From the NCBI GenBank assembly GCA_028693165.1, contig JAQUVX010000017.1, positions 1 through 64,000 on the forward strand: 64,000 nt of DNA. The letters are read 5' to 3'. Positions 35,743 to 44,890 of the stretch are shown piece after piece. The DNA comes from Lachnospiraceae bacterium. Its GTDB lineage: Bacteria; Bacillota; Clostridia; Lachnospirales; Lachnospiraceae. A program made the translations under genes and the position numbers. Below the pieces are notes generated by a model. It worked only from the letters and a program-made list of their open reading frames with translations. It made no database searches and had not been told where the DNA came from. Position 1 is the first letter of the stretch, and each line of letters begins with the position of its first letter.

Positions 35743-36762
35743 ATGATGGAACCCTATTATTACAGTCAGTTAAACAAACAACAGCAGAAGATTTATCAGG
35801 AGATCCGGCGGGGGCTGGAATCTCTGGCAGACAGTTTTGAAGTATCACGTGTCGAGGGGCCGGAGCTCAGTGACTTGTTCTTTCGACTGCGCCTGGACTG
35901 CCCGGAGATCTTCTATGCGGCAAATTATAAATATTCCTATTTCCCGAACTCCAATGTGATCCAGATGAAGCCGGAATATCTCTTTGACAAGAACAAGATC
36001 CGGGAGCACCAGAAGGCGATGAAAGCCCGTGTGGAGAAGCTGACCCGTGAGATCCGGGAGAAGAGTGACTGGGAGAAGGAGCTGTACATTCATGATTTTA
36101 TCTGTGAAAATGTGACCTATGATAAGCTGAAAAAACAGTATTCCCATGAGATCCTCGGACCGCTGGGACAGGGAGTCGGCGTGTGTGAGGGGATAGCCAA
36201 GGCTGTGAAGGTGCTTTGTGATGCGCTGGAGCTTCCCTGTATTGTGGTGGTTTCGGAAAACAATCTGGAAAAGGGGATGAAATACCGCCATGCCTGGAAT
36301 GTAGTGAAGGTTCAGGGAAAGTGGTATCACATGGATGCAACCTTTGACAATACGCTGGGAAAAGAAGAAACGCGCTATGATTACTTCAATCTCCCGGAAA
36401 AAGCGATCTTCCGGGATCATGAGCCGCTGATCTGCCGGGCACCGGAATGTTTGGATGAGGAACGCTTTTATTATCGGGAGAAGAAGCTTTCCTTTACGAA
36501 GCAGGAGGATGTGAAGAAGCGGTGCCAGCAGGCGATCCGAAAGGATCGCACTCTGACGTTTCACTGGCGGGGCGGGCACCTTACCAGGGCGGTGCTGGAA
36601 GAACTGCTGCAGATTTTCGCGGCGGCGGCCGGCGAGAAAGAGCGTCACAGTATTGTTTCAGTCAACTGGCCGCAGGCGGTGATCCGTGTGCGGTTCCCGA
36701 AGGAGCAGCCGCAGGACCGGATCACCATGGAAAATGCCTACGCCGAGGAGAACCCAGACTGA
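35743..36762 (+). CDS. Transglutaminase-like domain protein
   Basis: A 339-residue protein with a papain-like transglutaminase core: Cys148 in GQGVGVCEGIAKA, His183 in YRHAWNVVKV and Asp198 in YHMDATFD, i.e. a complete triad. No signal peptide, so likely cytoplasmic. Such proteins usually act as cysteine proteases or peptide ligases rather than true transglutaminases. The start is 743/746; the nearest purine-rich site (AAAAGGAGCAGG) is about 15 bases away, which is far. Ends 12 bases from the convergent MFS gene. Confidence 0.82.
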   Translation: MMEPYYYSQLNKQQQKIYQEIRRGLESLADSFEVSRVEGPELSDLFFRLRLDCPEIFYAANYKYSYFPNSNVIQMKPEYLFDKNKIREHQKAMKARVEKLTREIREKSDWEKELYIHDFICENVTYDKLKKQYSHEILGPLGQGVGVCEGIAKAVKVLCDALELPCIVVVSENNLEKGMKYRHAWNVVKVQGKWYHMDATFDNTLGKEETRYDYFNLPEKAIFRDHEPLICRAPECLDEERFYYREKKLSFTKQEDVKKRCQQAIRKDRTLTFHWRGGHLTRAVLEELLQIFAAAAGEKERHSIVSVNWPQAVIRVRFPKEQPQDRITMENAYAEENPD

Positions 36763-36774
36763 TGAAGCGTGCCC

Positions 36775-37986
36775 TCATCGGCGGTCATACGTCCGAATCC
36801 TCGTCCGCGCTAAAAGTGTGACGGCGCAGGCAAACACGGTGAGACCTGCGATCAGAAACCATTTTTCATCGCCCCACACATCCGCGACGATCCCGGAGAA
36901 GATCAGGGAGATCGGGCCGAGAATGAAGCGGATGCTGTCGGAGATGGACAGAACGCGCCCCAGGTATTCCTCGCGGAAATGGGATTGCAGCATGGGGGTG
37001 TAGGTTCCCCAGTAGAAGGGGCCGGAAAAGCCCATCAGCCAGGAAAATGCTACAAATACCGGGAATGCGGTGGAGGGAAGTAAAAAGGTCCCAATCAGCG
37101 CAAACGACATGACAAAGTAGGAGCCTGCGATGGTGAAAACGCGGTTTCTTGTGCCGCCCCATTTTGCCAGAACCAGTGCTCCGACCAGATATCCGATGGA
37201 GAACAGTGTTTCCACGATGCTTGCGTGGGCGCTGGTTCCGCCGAAATATTCCATACACATCAGCGGGAAAAGCGCGCTGACCGGCATTAGAGCCATGGAG
37301 TACAGGGTGGTTACCAGAATAATTTCCAGCATACCGCGCTCGGACCGCAGGATCTGAAAGCCCTCTATGGATTCCCGGATGAGGTGGACGCGGGAGCCGG
37401 TCTCGTGCTGCACCTTCTGTTTGGGAATCTGCACCATGAGCACGGTCAGAACAGCCAGCACGGCACCGCCCACGTCCAGCATGATGATGGAATTCAAATT
37501 CCAGGTGGCAAACAAAATGGCGGCGATGGCCGGGCTGATCACCATGGAGATGGATTCCAATGCCTGGGTGTAGCCGGCGCAGCGCGTCAGCTCCGCTTCC
37601 GGTACGATCTGCGGGGTGATGGCCCCCAGAGTCGGTTCGTGGAAAGCGGTTCCCACGGCGCGGCAAAACAGTACCAGCAGGATCACCGCCGGAGGAATAT
37701 GGCCGTCTGCGCTGATGAACACCAGCAGCAGGCTGACGGCGGCGATGAACAGATCCGACCAGATCATGATCTGCTTTCGGTTATACCGGTCAATGTACAC
37801 GCCGGCGAAGAGTCCCAGGATCCCCTGCGGGAGAAAGGCCATCATGACGGACAGCGAAAGCATCATGCCGGATTTGGTCTCGGCGGTCAGATACCAGATG
37901 ATGGCAAATTGTAAGATGGAGCTGGTAAGCTGGGAGATGGCCTGACCCGCCCAGATGGTGTAAAAGGTTCGTTTCCAATTTTTCAT
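36775..37986 (-). CDS. MFS exporter (macrolide-efflux MefA-like)
   Basis: A 403-residue major facilitator with about 12 membrane helices. The N-terminus FYTIWAGQAISQLTSSILQFAIIWYLT and the loop GLFAGVYIDRYNRKQIMIWSD (motif A) resemble the Mef/tetV group of drug exporters. Substrate unknown. Read from a near-consensus promoter on the minus strand (38064-38092), divergent from the tandem-NUDIX gene. GGAAAGAAACGAG precedes the start. Confidence 0.85.
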   Translation of the reverse strand: MKNWKRTFYTIWAGQAISQLTSSILQFAIIWYLTAETKSGMMLSLSVMMAFLPQGILGLFAGVYIDRYNRKQIMIWSDLFIAAVSLLLVFISADGHIPPAVILLVLFCRAVGTAFHEPTLGAITPQIVPEAELTRCAGYTQALESISMVISPAIAAILFATWNLNSIIMLDVGGAVLAVLTVLMVQIPKQKVQHETGSRVHLIRESIEGFQILRSERGMLEIILVTTLYSMALMPVSALFPLMCMEYFGGTSAHASIVETLFSIGYLVGALVLAKWGGTRNRVFTIAGSYFVMSFALIGTFLLPSTAFPVFVAFSWLMGFSGPFYWGTYTPMLQSHFREEYLGRVLSISDSIRFILGPISLIFSGIVADVWGDEKWFLIAGLTVFACAVTLLARTRIRTYDRR

Positions 37987-38063
37987 AGAAAAGCGCTCGT
38001 TTCTTTCCGGATTTTGTGCCGCAGGGCAGGCAGAAAGCAGTGCTTGTGCGACAATGTAGGGAA

Positions 38064-38092
38064 AGTATACGGGATTCAGGTAAAAATGTCAA
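38064..38092 (-). promoter_or_regulatory. Near-consensus promoter of the MFS gene
   Basis: Read on the minus strand: perfect TTGACA (38092-38087), 17 bases, TATACT (38069-38064). About 80 bases of leader follow. Confidence 0.85.
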
Positions 38093-38134
38093 TCCGGAGG
38101 AGCGGGAGGAGCGGGAGGAATGCGGGCGAACCTC

Positions 38135-38163
38135 TGGTCAACCGAAGCAGAGTGTGCTATACT
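38135..38163 (+). promoter_or_regulatory. Promoter of the tandem-NUDIX/cysK operon
   Basis: TGGTCA (38135-38140), 17 bases, TATACT (38158-38163). Just upstream, GCGGGAGGA is repeated at 38102-38110 and 38111-38119, between the two divergent promoters. Confidence 0.6.
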
Positions 38164-38201
38164 GAAAAACAAATTTAAAAGACACAGTGAGGAAGCGCAG
38201 T

Positions 38202-39248
38202 ATGGACAGCAGAAACTTGAGCACGCTCTGTTATATCGAACAGGATGGAAGGTATCTCATGCTTCATCGAACGGTCAAGAAGCATGATGTCAACAAGGAT
38301 AAATGGATCGGTGTCGGGGGGCATTTCGAGCAGGATGAGAGTCCGGAAGAATGTCTTCTGCGGGAGGTCTGGGAGGAGACGGGCTACACGCTGACCTCCT
38401 GGCGCTACCGCGCCATCGTGACATTTATTTCGGGCGGCGGTGTGACGGAATATATGTCACTGTTTACCGCAGACGCATTTACCGGGACGCCGATCGCCTG
38501 CGATGAGGGCGAGCTGGAATGGGTGGAGAAGGAACAGGTACTGAATCTGAACATCTGGGAGGGAGATAAGATCTTCTTTCGGCTGCTGGAGGAACAGGAG
38601 GATTTCTTTTCCCTGAAGCTGGTCTACGACGGCGGCGATAAGCTGGTGTCGGCATCGCTTGACGGAACGCCGATGGAACTGTTCGATGTGCGCACGGAGG
38701 ACGGTGCGGTCACCGGTGTGGTGCGGGAGCGCGGTGTGGCTCACCGGGACGGAAGTCTGCACGGAACGGCGCATATCTGGGTCGTGCGGGAGCGGGCAGA
38801 TGGTCATTTCGAGGTGCTTTTGCAGAAACGAAGTGCCGGCAAGGATTCTTACCCGGGCTGTTATGATATTTCGGCGGCGGGACATGTGATGGCAGGAGAT
38901 GATTTCTCAGAGACGGCGGTGCGGGAACTTTTTGAGGAACTGGGGATCGTGGGAGAACCGGAGCAGCTTACCTTTGTGGGATACCATAAGGGGTACTGTG
39001 AAAGCGAGTTTTACGGGAAACCATTTCGGGATGCGGAACTGAGCGCGCTGTATGTCTACCGGGAACCGGTTGTGTTGGAGGAACTTCGGCTTCAGCCGGA
39101 GGAGGTGGAGAGCGTCGTCTGGATGGATTATGATGAAGTGCTGGACCGGGTGCGAAAGGGCAGCATGCCGACCTGTATCTATGAGGATGAGTTTGTGATG
39201 CTTGGAATCTGTCTTGGCGTTGTTGAAAATGAGGAGGAAACCCTATGA
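38202..39248 (+). CDS. Tandem NUDIX hydrolase fusion
   Basis: A 348-residue protein made of two NUDIX domains. Domain 1 (about 1-150) has GGHFEQDESPEECLLREVWEETGY and begins like an 8-oxo-dGTP diphosphatase (LCYIEQDGRYLMLHR). Domain 2 (about 160-345) has AAGHVMAGDDFSETAVRELFEELGI and resembles YfcD/isopentenyl-diphosphate-isomerase-like NUDIX proteins (WVVRERADGHFEVLLQKRS... PGCYDISAAGH). Both boxes keep the REXXEE metal site. ATG 38202 follows GTGAGGAAG. The stop overlaps the cysK start by four bases (ATGA), showing translational coupling. Confidence 0.88.
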   Translation: MDSRNLSTLCYIEQDGRYLMLHRTVKKHDVNKDKWIGVGGHFEQDESPEECLLREVWEETGYTLTSWRYRAIVTFISGGGVTEYMSLFTADAFTGTPIACDEGELEWVEKEQVLNLNIWEGDKIFFRLLEEQEDFFSLKLVYDGGDKLVSASLDGTPMELFDVRTEDGAVTGVVRERGVAHRDGSLHGTAHIWVVRERADGHFEVLLQKRSAGKDSYPGCYDISAAGHVMAGDDFSETAVRELFEELGIVGEPEQLTFVGYHKGYCESEFYGKPFRDAELSALYVYREPVVLEELRLQPEEVESVVWMDYDEVLDRVRKGSMPTCIYEDEFVMLGICLGVVENEEETL

Positions 39249-40177
39249 AACAGATTAAGAAAAGTGCAATGGAACTGATTGGACATACCCCGCTTCTGGA
39301 GCTGTGCAATTATGAGAAAGCCTATGGGCTGCAGGCGCATGTGCTGGCGAAGCTGGAATCCTTCAATCCGGCGGGGAGTGCCAAGGATCGTGCGGCGCTT
39401 TTCATGATTCGGGATGCAGAAGAGAAGGGGACGCTAAAGCCGGGCGGAACCATCATTGAGCCAACCTCGGGCAACACGGGGATCGGTCTTGCAAGCATCG
39501 CGGCCATGAAAGGGTATCACGCGATTCTGACGATGCCGGACACCATGAGTGTGGAGCGCAGACAGCTGCTCAGTGCCTATGGTGCCGAGATCATTTTGAC
39601 GGAGGGCAGCAGGGGAATGGAAGGCGCGATCGCGCGGGCCGAGGAGCTGCAGCGGGAGATTCCGGGTTCGATCGTGCTAGGTCAGTTCGTCAATCCGGCC
39701 AATGCAAAGGCACATTTTTGCACCACGGGACCGGAGATCTGGCAGGACACGGACGGGGATGTGGACGTGTTTGTCGCAGGAATCGGAACCGGCGGAACCA
39801 TTACCGGTATCGGGGAATATTTAAAGAGTCAGAAAAAGGATGTGCGGATCGTCGGAGTAGAGCCGGCAGGTTCTCCATTTTTGACAGAGGGAAGAAGCGG
39901 GGCGCATGGCCTGATGGGAATCGGTGCGGGCTTCAAACCGGAGATCCTGAATCTGGAGATTTGCGATGAGATCATGACGGTGACAGACGAGGATGCCTAC
40001 CGTGCCGGACGTGATATGGCCGAGCGGGAAGGACTTTTGGTGGGAATTACCGCGGGAGCCGCGCTGTGGGCTGCCGAGCAGATCGCCCGCCGCCCGGAGA
40101 TGAAGGGCAGGACGATCGTGGCCCTCATGCCGGACACCGGTGATCATTATCTGTCAACGCCGCTGTTTCAAAAATGA
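39245..40177 (+). CDS. cysK: Cysteine synthase (O-acetylserine sulfhydrylase)
   Basis: PLP enzyme that makes cysteine from O-acetylserine and sulfide. The 310-residue protein has the PLP lysine in NPAGSAKDRAA (Lys47), the substrate loop PTSGNTGIGLA and the phosphate cup GTGGTITG. Full length, no regulatory CBS domain. Start overlaps the preceding NUDIX gene (ATGA). The 3' end overlaps the convergent YihY gene by 10 bases. A close relative could use other beta-replacement substrates, but CysK/CysM-type is well supported. Confidence 0.92.
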   Translation: MKQIKKSAMELIGHTPLLELCNYEKAYGLQAHVLAKLESFNPAGSAKDRAALFMIRDAEEKGTLKPGGTIIEPTSGNTGIGLASIAAMKGYHAILTMPDTMSVERRQLLSAYGAEIILTEGSRGMEGAIARAEELQREIPGSIVLGQFVNPANAKAHFCTTGPEIWQDTDGDVDVFVAGIGTGGTITGIGEYLKSQKKDVRIVGVEPAGSPFLTEGRSGAHGLMGIGAGFKPEILNLEICDEIMTVTDEDAYRAGRDMAEREGLLVGITAGAALWAAEQIARRPEMKGRTIVALMPDTGDHYLSTPLFQK

Positions 40178-40998
40178 TCATTTGAATTGTTCTTTTCCAG
40201 AAAGTAATTGAGTTCCGCTCCGATGAACATGATGCAGATGCAAAAATACAGCCATAGCATCAGCAGCACGATGGCGGTCAGGCTCCCGTACATATAGGAG
40301 AAATTGCTGAAATGTGAAAAATACAAAGAAAATGCATAGGAAAAAATCAGCCAGCAGATGGCTGTGAAGATCGCCCCGGGCAACTGCTGCCTGGGGTTTT
40401 GTTTTTTCTTCGGAAGAATCGTATAAAGTCCGATAAATACAAACAGGAACAGTACCATCGCCAGAAGGCTGCGGATGCTGATCACATGCTGTGTGAAGAC
40501 GCTGATGACCGGAAACAGGCGGTCGAGGACATTTTGCAGGGTGTTGCCAAAGACCAGCAAAACCAGTGATACGATACAAGCCACCATGAAAATCAGGGTG
40601 TAAACGGCACAGATGAAGCGTCGGACCACATAGTTTCGTTTCTCCACGGTGCCGTAGATGCGGTTGAGTCCCCGCTCGATGCTCATCATGCCGCGGGCGG
40701 CGGACCACAGGGCCAGCAGACCGGTGATGGACAGGATGGTGGCGGGAGATTTGACGTAGAGGTCATCCACGATCCCGATGACCAGCGAATCCAGAAGATT
40801 TGGCATAAGCCGGACCAGAATCGTCAAAAGGTCGGACTTATTGATGGCCGGAATGAATTGAATCAGGGTCAGAAGAAGCATAATAAAAGGGAAAAAGGCA
40901 ATCACAATAAAAAAGGATGCCTGCGCCGCATACACGGTCATCTCATCCTTCACGTACTTATCCCAGATCTGTTTGCCTTTGATAATCAGTTCGACCAT
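40168..40998 (-). CDS. YihY/BrkB family inner membrane protein
   Basis: A 276-residue protein with about six membrane helices and family landmarks: YAAQASFFIVIAFFPFIMLLLTLIQF (about 22-47), ILSITGLLALWSAARGMMSIERGLNRIY (about 86-113) and the C-terminal YGSLTAIVLLMLWLYFC. The family was once called ribonuclease BN by mistake; its true role is unknown and often tied to envelope or transport. ATG 40998 has GAGGTG 6 bases upstream; the frame is open 21 codons further but without a site. Perfect minus-strand TATAAT at 41035-41030. Confidence 0.85.
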   Translation of the reverse strand: MVELIIKGKQIWDKYVKDEMTVYAAQASFFIVIAFFPFIMLLLTLIQFIPAINKSDLLTILVRLMPNLLDSLVIGIVDDLYVKSPATILSITGLLALWSAARGMMSIERGLNRIYGTVEKRNYVVRRFICAVYTLIFMVACIVSLVLLVFGNTLQNVLDRLFPVISVFTQHVISIRSLLAMVLFLFVFIGLYTILPKKKQNPRQQLPGAIFTAICWLIFSYAFSLYFSHFSNFSYMYGSLTAIVLLMLWLYFCICIMFIGAELNYFLEKNNSNDHF

Positions 40999-41078
40999 AA
41001 GCACCTCGAGTGGTTTGGATTTTACTACAATTATAGTATCACGGCAGCGGGAAAATAGCAAGGCAGCGTGTATCCGGG

Positions 41079-41107
41079 TTGTGAAATATGGGATTAAGTG
41101 GTATAAT
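41079..41107 (+). promoter_or_regulatory. Promoter of the ABC exporter operon
   Basis: TTGTGA (41079-41084), 17 bases, and a perfect TATAAT (41102-41107), 36 bases before the first start codon. Confidence 0.75.
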
Positions 41108-41142
41108 TTCCGGCAGGAGAATGAACGCGGTATGGAGGGAAC

Positions 41143-42936
41143 ATGAGAAAACTGTCAAGATACTTAAAAGATTACAAACGGGAGAGCGTCCTGGGGCCGC
41201 TGTTCAAGATGCTGGAGGCCAGCTTTGAGCTGTTTGTGCCTCTGGTTATGGCAAATATGATCGATGTGGGTATCCGCAATCACGACGGAGCTTACATTTT
41301 GAAGATGGGCGGTCTGCTGCTCCTTCTGGCGGTGGTGGGGCTGACCTGCTCGCTGACGGCGCAGTATTTTGCAGCAAAGGCGGCGGTGGGCTTCTCCACG
41401 GCGCTGCGCAATGATCTGTTTCATCATATCAACCGGCTGTCCTACAGCGAGCAGGATGTGATCGGAACTTCGACGCTGATTACCCGCATGACCAGTGATG
41501 TGAACCAGGTGCAGTCGGGCCTTAACCTGGCCTTGCGCCTGCTTTTACGTTCGCCGTTTATCGTATTCGGCGCGATGATTATGGCGTTTACGGTCAATGC
41601 AAAGGCGGCGATGGTATTCGTAGTCACGATTCCGGCGCTGAGTGTGGTGGTATTTGGCATCATGGCATTCAGTATGCCGCTTTACAAGAAGGTACAGCGT
41701 CAGCTGGACCGTGTGACGCAGGCGACGCGGGAGAATCTGACGGGAGCCCGCGTGGTTCGCGCGTTCAACCGGCAGGAGGAGGAAATTCAAAAGTTCGATG
41801 ATTCCAATGATACTCTGGTACGTTTTCAGGTGTTTGTCGGGAAAATTTCTGCCCTGATGAATCCGATTACCTACGTGCTGATTAATCTGGGCATCGTGGC
41901 GGTCGTGTGGGTTTCGGGCAAACAGGTTCATGAGGGAATCATTACCCAGGGTCAGACGGTGGCGCTGGTCAACTATATGTCGCAGATTCTGGTGGAGCTG
42001 ATCAAGATGGCAAATCTGATTGTGTCCATCTCGAAGGCACTGGCCTGCGCCAACCGCATCAGCGCGGTGCTGGAGGAGGAAAGCAGCATCGCAGATCCGG
42101 TGGCGGCTGCGGGCGAGAACCGGAGCAGCGGGCGCCTTGCGGGTGCCGGGGCAGACAAACGTGACGGAGACTTTGCAGGTGCCGAGGACACTCCGCTCAA
42201 GGTGCAGCTTGAGCATGTGAATTTTGCATACAAGAGGGCAAAGGAAGACTCTCTAAGCGGGATCAATTTGAAGGTGGAAAAGGGCCAGACGATTGGCATC
42301 ATCGGCGGTACCGGTTCGGGAAAATCCACGCTGGTCAATCTGCTTCCGCGCTTTTATGATGTGCGTGAGGGGGCGGTGCTGATCGATGGACAGGATGTGC
42401 GGACTTATCCGCTTGCCAGACTGCGCAAAAAATTCGGCATGGTGCCGCAGAAAGCAGTGCTGTTTCAAGGAACGCTGCGCGAAAATATGCAGTGGGGCAA
42501 GGAGGATGCCACGGACGAGGAGATTTACCGTGCGCTGGATATGGCGCAGGCCCGGGAGTTCGTGGAGAACAAAGGTCATGGACTTGAGATGTTTGTGGAG
42601 CAGAACGGCAAGAATTTGTCGGGCGGACAGCGGCAGCGTCTGACGATCGCCCGTGCACTGGTGAAGAATCCGGAGTTTCTGGTTCTGGATGACAGTGCAT
42701 CGGCGCTGGATTTTGCGACGGATGCGAAGCTGCGCAGGGCGATCCGAGAGGGAACGAAGGACATGACCGTGTTCATGGTATCCCAGCGTGCGACCACGGT
42801 TCGCGGTGCAGATCAGATCGTGGTAATGGATGACGGCATGATAGCCGGCTGCGGCACGCATCAGGAGCTTTTACATTCCTGTGAGCTTTACCGGGAGATC
42901 TGTCTGTCCCAGCTTTCGAAAGAGGAGGTGCAGTAA
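41143..42936 (+). CDS. ABC exporter half-transporter with degenerate ATP site
   Basis: A 597-residue fused membrane-ATPase protein, six helices then NBD. Walker A GGTGSGKST (388-396) and signature LSGGQ are normal. After Walker B the catalytic Glu is replaced (FLVLDDSASALD, Asp517), and the H-loop His is a Gln (MVSQRATT, Gln548). These changes are typical of the non-catalytic partner in heterodimeric exporters such as TM287/288 and BmrCD. A charged, Gly-rich linker of about 28 residues (323-350) sits between the membrane part and NBD. Followed by its partner gene after one base. Confidence 0.93.
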   Translation: MRKLSRYLKDYKRESVLGPLFKMLEASFELFVPLVMANMIDVGIRNHDGAYILKMGGLLLLLAVVGLTCSLTAQYFAAKAAVGFSTALRNDLFHHINRLSYSEQDVIGTSTLITRMTSDVNQVQSGLNLALRLLLRSPFIVFGAMIMAFTVNAKAAMVFVVTIPALSVVVFGIMAFSMPLYKKVQRQLDRVTQATRENLTGARVVRAFNRQEEEIQKFDDSNDTLVRFQVFVGKISALMNPITYVLINLGIVAVVWVSGKQVHEGIITQGQTVALVNYMSQILVELIKMANLIVSISKALACANRISAVLEEESSIADPVAAAGENRSSGRLAGAGADKRDGDFAGAEDTPLKVQLEHVNFAYKRAKEDSLSGINLKVEKGQTIGIIGGTGSGKSTLVNLLPRFYDVREGAVLIDGQDVRTYPLARLRKKFGMVPQKAVLFQGTLRENMQWGKEDATDEEIYRALDMAQAREFVENKGHGLEMFVEQNGKNLSGGQRQRLTIARALVKNPEFLVLDDSASALDFATDAKLRRAIREGTKDMTVFMVSQRATTVRGADQIVVMDDGMIAGCGTHQELLHSCELYREICLSQLSKEEVQ

Positions 42937-42937
42937 G

Positions 42938-44692
42938 ATGGCAAAGATCGAACTTGGAAAACACAAATCTACGTTAAAGCGAATCCTGGATTACATCGGC
43001 GTTTACAAATGGTTCGTCCTGCTTTCTCTTTTGCTGGCGGCGGTCACGGTAGCCACCACTCTGTATGCTCCGATTCTGGTAGGAAATGGGGTAGACTTAA
43101 TCCTTGGCCCGGGGGATGTCGATTTTGTGGGCCTGAAGAATATTTTGAAACATATTGTGGTCGTGATTGTGATCACGGCGCTGGCACAGTGGCTGATGAA
43201 TCACATCAACAATCAGATCACCTATCGCGTGGTCAAGGATATCCGGACGAAAGCTTTTAATCATCTGGAAATTCTGCCGCTTAAATATCTGGATTCCCAC
43301 CAGTCCGGTGACATTATCAGCCGGATTATCGCGGACATTGACCAGTTCTCCGAGGGACTGTTGATGGGCTTTACGCAGTTGTTTACCGGTGTCCTGACGA
43401 TCCTCGGAACGCTGGGCTTCATGCTGGTGGTCAATCCGCTGATCACAGTAGTGGTGGTGCTGGTCACTCCGCTTTCCTTATTTGTGGCGAGCTTCATCGC
43501 GAAGAAAACCTTTATCATGTTCAAGCTGCAGTCCCAGACGCGGGGGGAGCTGACCTCACTTGTGGATGAGATGATCGGCAATGAGAAGGTCGTGCAGGCA
43601 TTTGGCTATGAGGAGAAGGCGCAGGAGAAATTCGAGGAGATCAACGAGCGGCTGCGCAAATACAGTCTGCGCGCGATTTTCTTCTCCTCCATCACAAACC
43701 CGTCCACCCGTTTTGTCAACAGCATGGTGTACGCCAGCGTCGGCGTGGTCGGTGCATTCGCGGCGGTTCGTGGAATCTTAAGCGTGGGTCAGCTGTCCAT
43801 CTTTTTGAGCTATGCCAACCAGTACACGAAGCCGTTCAACGAGATCTCCGGCGTGGTAACCGAGCTGCAAAACGCCCTGGCCTGTGCGGCGCGGGTATTT
43901 GAGCTGATCGATGAGCCGCCGTTTCCGGCAGAAGATGCGGATGCGGTCGTGCTGGAGGATGTGGATGGAAGCGTAAACCTGGAGAATGTTGCATTTTCCT
44001 ATCTGCCGGACGTTCCGCTGATTGAGGACCTGAATCTGGACGTAAAGCCAGGACAGCGTATCGCTATCGTCGGTCCCACCGGCTGCGGCAAGACTACGAT
44101 CATCAATCTTCTGATGCGGTTCTACGACGTGAAGGCCGGTTCCATCCAGGTCTCCGGCACAGACATCCGTCACATGACCCGCAAGAGCCTGCGCACGAAC
44201 TACGGCATGGTGCTCCAGGAAACCTGGCTGAAGGCTGGAACCATCCGTGAAAACATCGCCTACGGCAAGCCGGACGCGACCGAGGAGGAAATTATTCACG
44301 CAGCCAGAGAGGCCCACGCCCACAGCTTCATCAAGCGTATGCCCCAGGGCTATGACACTGTCATCACCGAGGACGGCGGCAACCTATCCCAGGGCCAGAA
44401 GCAGCTTCTCTGCATCGCCCGCGTCATGCTCTGCCTCCCCCCGATGCTGATCCTCGACGAAGCCACCTCCTCCATCGACACCAGAACCGAACTAAAGATC
44501 CAACAAGCCTTCGCCTCTATGATGCAAGGCCGCACCAGCTTCATCGTAGCCCACCGCCTGTCAACGATTAAAGAAGCAGATGTAATCCTTGTAATGAAAG
44601 ACGGTCATATCGTGGAGCAGGGGACGCATGAAGGGTTGTTGGAAAAGAATGGGTTTTATGCGGAAATATATCGGGCACAATTTTCGTGTTAA
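42938..44692 (+). CDS. ABC exporter half-transporter with canonical ATP site
   Basis: The 584-residue partner of the preceding protein. Six membrane helices, then NBD with GPTGCGKTT, LSQGQKQLL, Walker B plus Glu in MLILDEATSSID and the switch His in IVAHRLST, i.e. an intact catalytic site. ATG 42938 has GAGGAGGTG at 8 bases. The two proteins should form one heterodimeric drug or lipid/peptide exporter. From about 44,060 to 44,590 codons end mostly in C and the strand becomes pyrimidine-rich, unlike the G-ending codons in the rest of the operon. Confidence 0.93.
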   Translation: MAKIELGKHKSTLKRILDYIGVYKWFVLLSLLLAAVTVATTLYAPILVGNGVDLILGPGDVDFVGLKNILKHIVVVIVITALAQWLMNHINNQITYRVVKDIRTKAFNHLEILPLKYLDSHQSGDIISRIIADIDQFSEGLLMGFTQLFTGVLTILGTLGFMLVVNPLITVVVVLVTPLSLFVASFIAKKTFIMFKLQSQTRGELTSLVDEMIGNEKVVQAFGYEEKAQEKFEEINERLRKYSLRAIFFSSITNPSTRFVNSMVYASVGVVGAFAAVRGILSVGQLSIFLSYANQYTKPFNEISGVVTELQNALACAARVFELIDEPPFPAEDADAVVLEDVDGSVNLENVAFSYLPDVPLIEDLNLDVKPGQRIAIVGPTGCGKTTIINLLMRFYDVKAGSIQVSGTDIRHMTRKSLRTNYGMVLQETWLKAGTIRENIAYGKPDATEEEIIHAAREAHAHSFIKRMPQGYDTVITEDGGNLSQGQKQLLCIARVMLCLPPMLILDEATSSIDTRTELKIQQAFASMMQGRTSFIVAHRLSTIKEADVILVMKDGHIVEQGTHEGLLEKNGFYAEIYRAQFSC

Positions 44693-44707
44693 GCGATGAG
44701 CAGTGCG

Positions 44708-44770
44708 AAAAAAACTTGAACAGAATTTGCGTTGTGCTTGCACATAAGCAAATTTTGTTTGAGTTTTTTT
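44708..44770. terminator. Long bidirectional terminator after the ABC operon
   Basis: 23-base arms (44708-44730 and 44748-44770) pair along their length, with a few G-U pairs. The right arm ends in seven T, and the left arm begins with seven A. Confidence 0.88.
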
Positions 44771-44787
44771 CATAGGGCGAATGCCCG

Positions 44788-44825
44788 CGAGAGGGGGATG
44801 CCGCGTCCGCGGCATCCCCCTCTCG
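44788..44825. repeat. Perfect 17-bp GC-rich palindrome
   Basis: CGAGAGGGGGATGCCGC (44788-44804) and its exact complement (44809-44825) flank GTCC. Arms this long and perfect, beside another terminator and with no T-run, look more like a repetitive extragenic palindrome than a terminator. No second copy was found in the window. Confidence 0.75.
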
Positions 44826-44890
44826 TCCACTGCGCTCCCCCCATCACAAACTTATCTTTTTTTATTTCCTATTTCAGTAACCAAAAGTCA

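Noticed and set aside
44788-44825. Rho-independent terminator for the perfect GC-rich palindrome
   Set aside because: No T-run on either side, and a complete terminator already precedes it.
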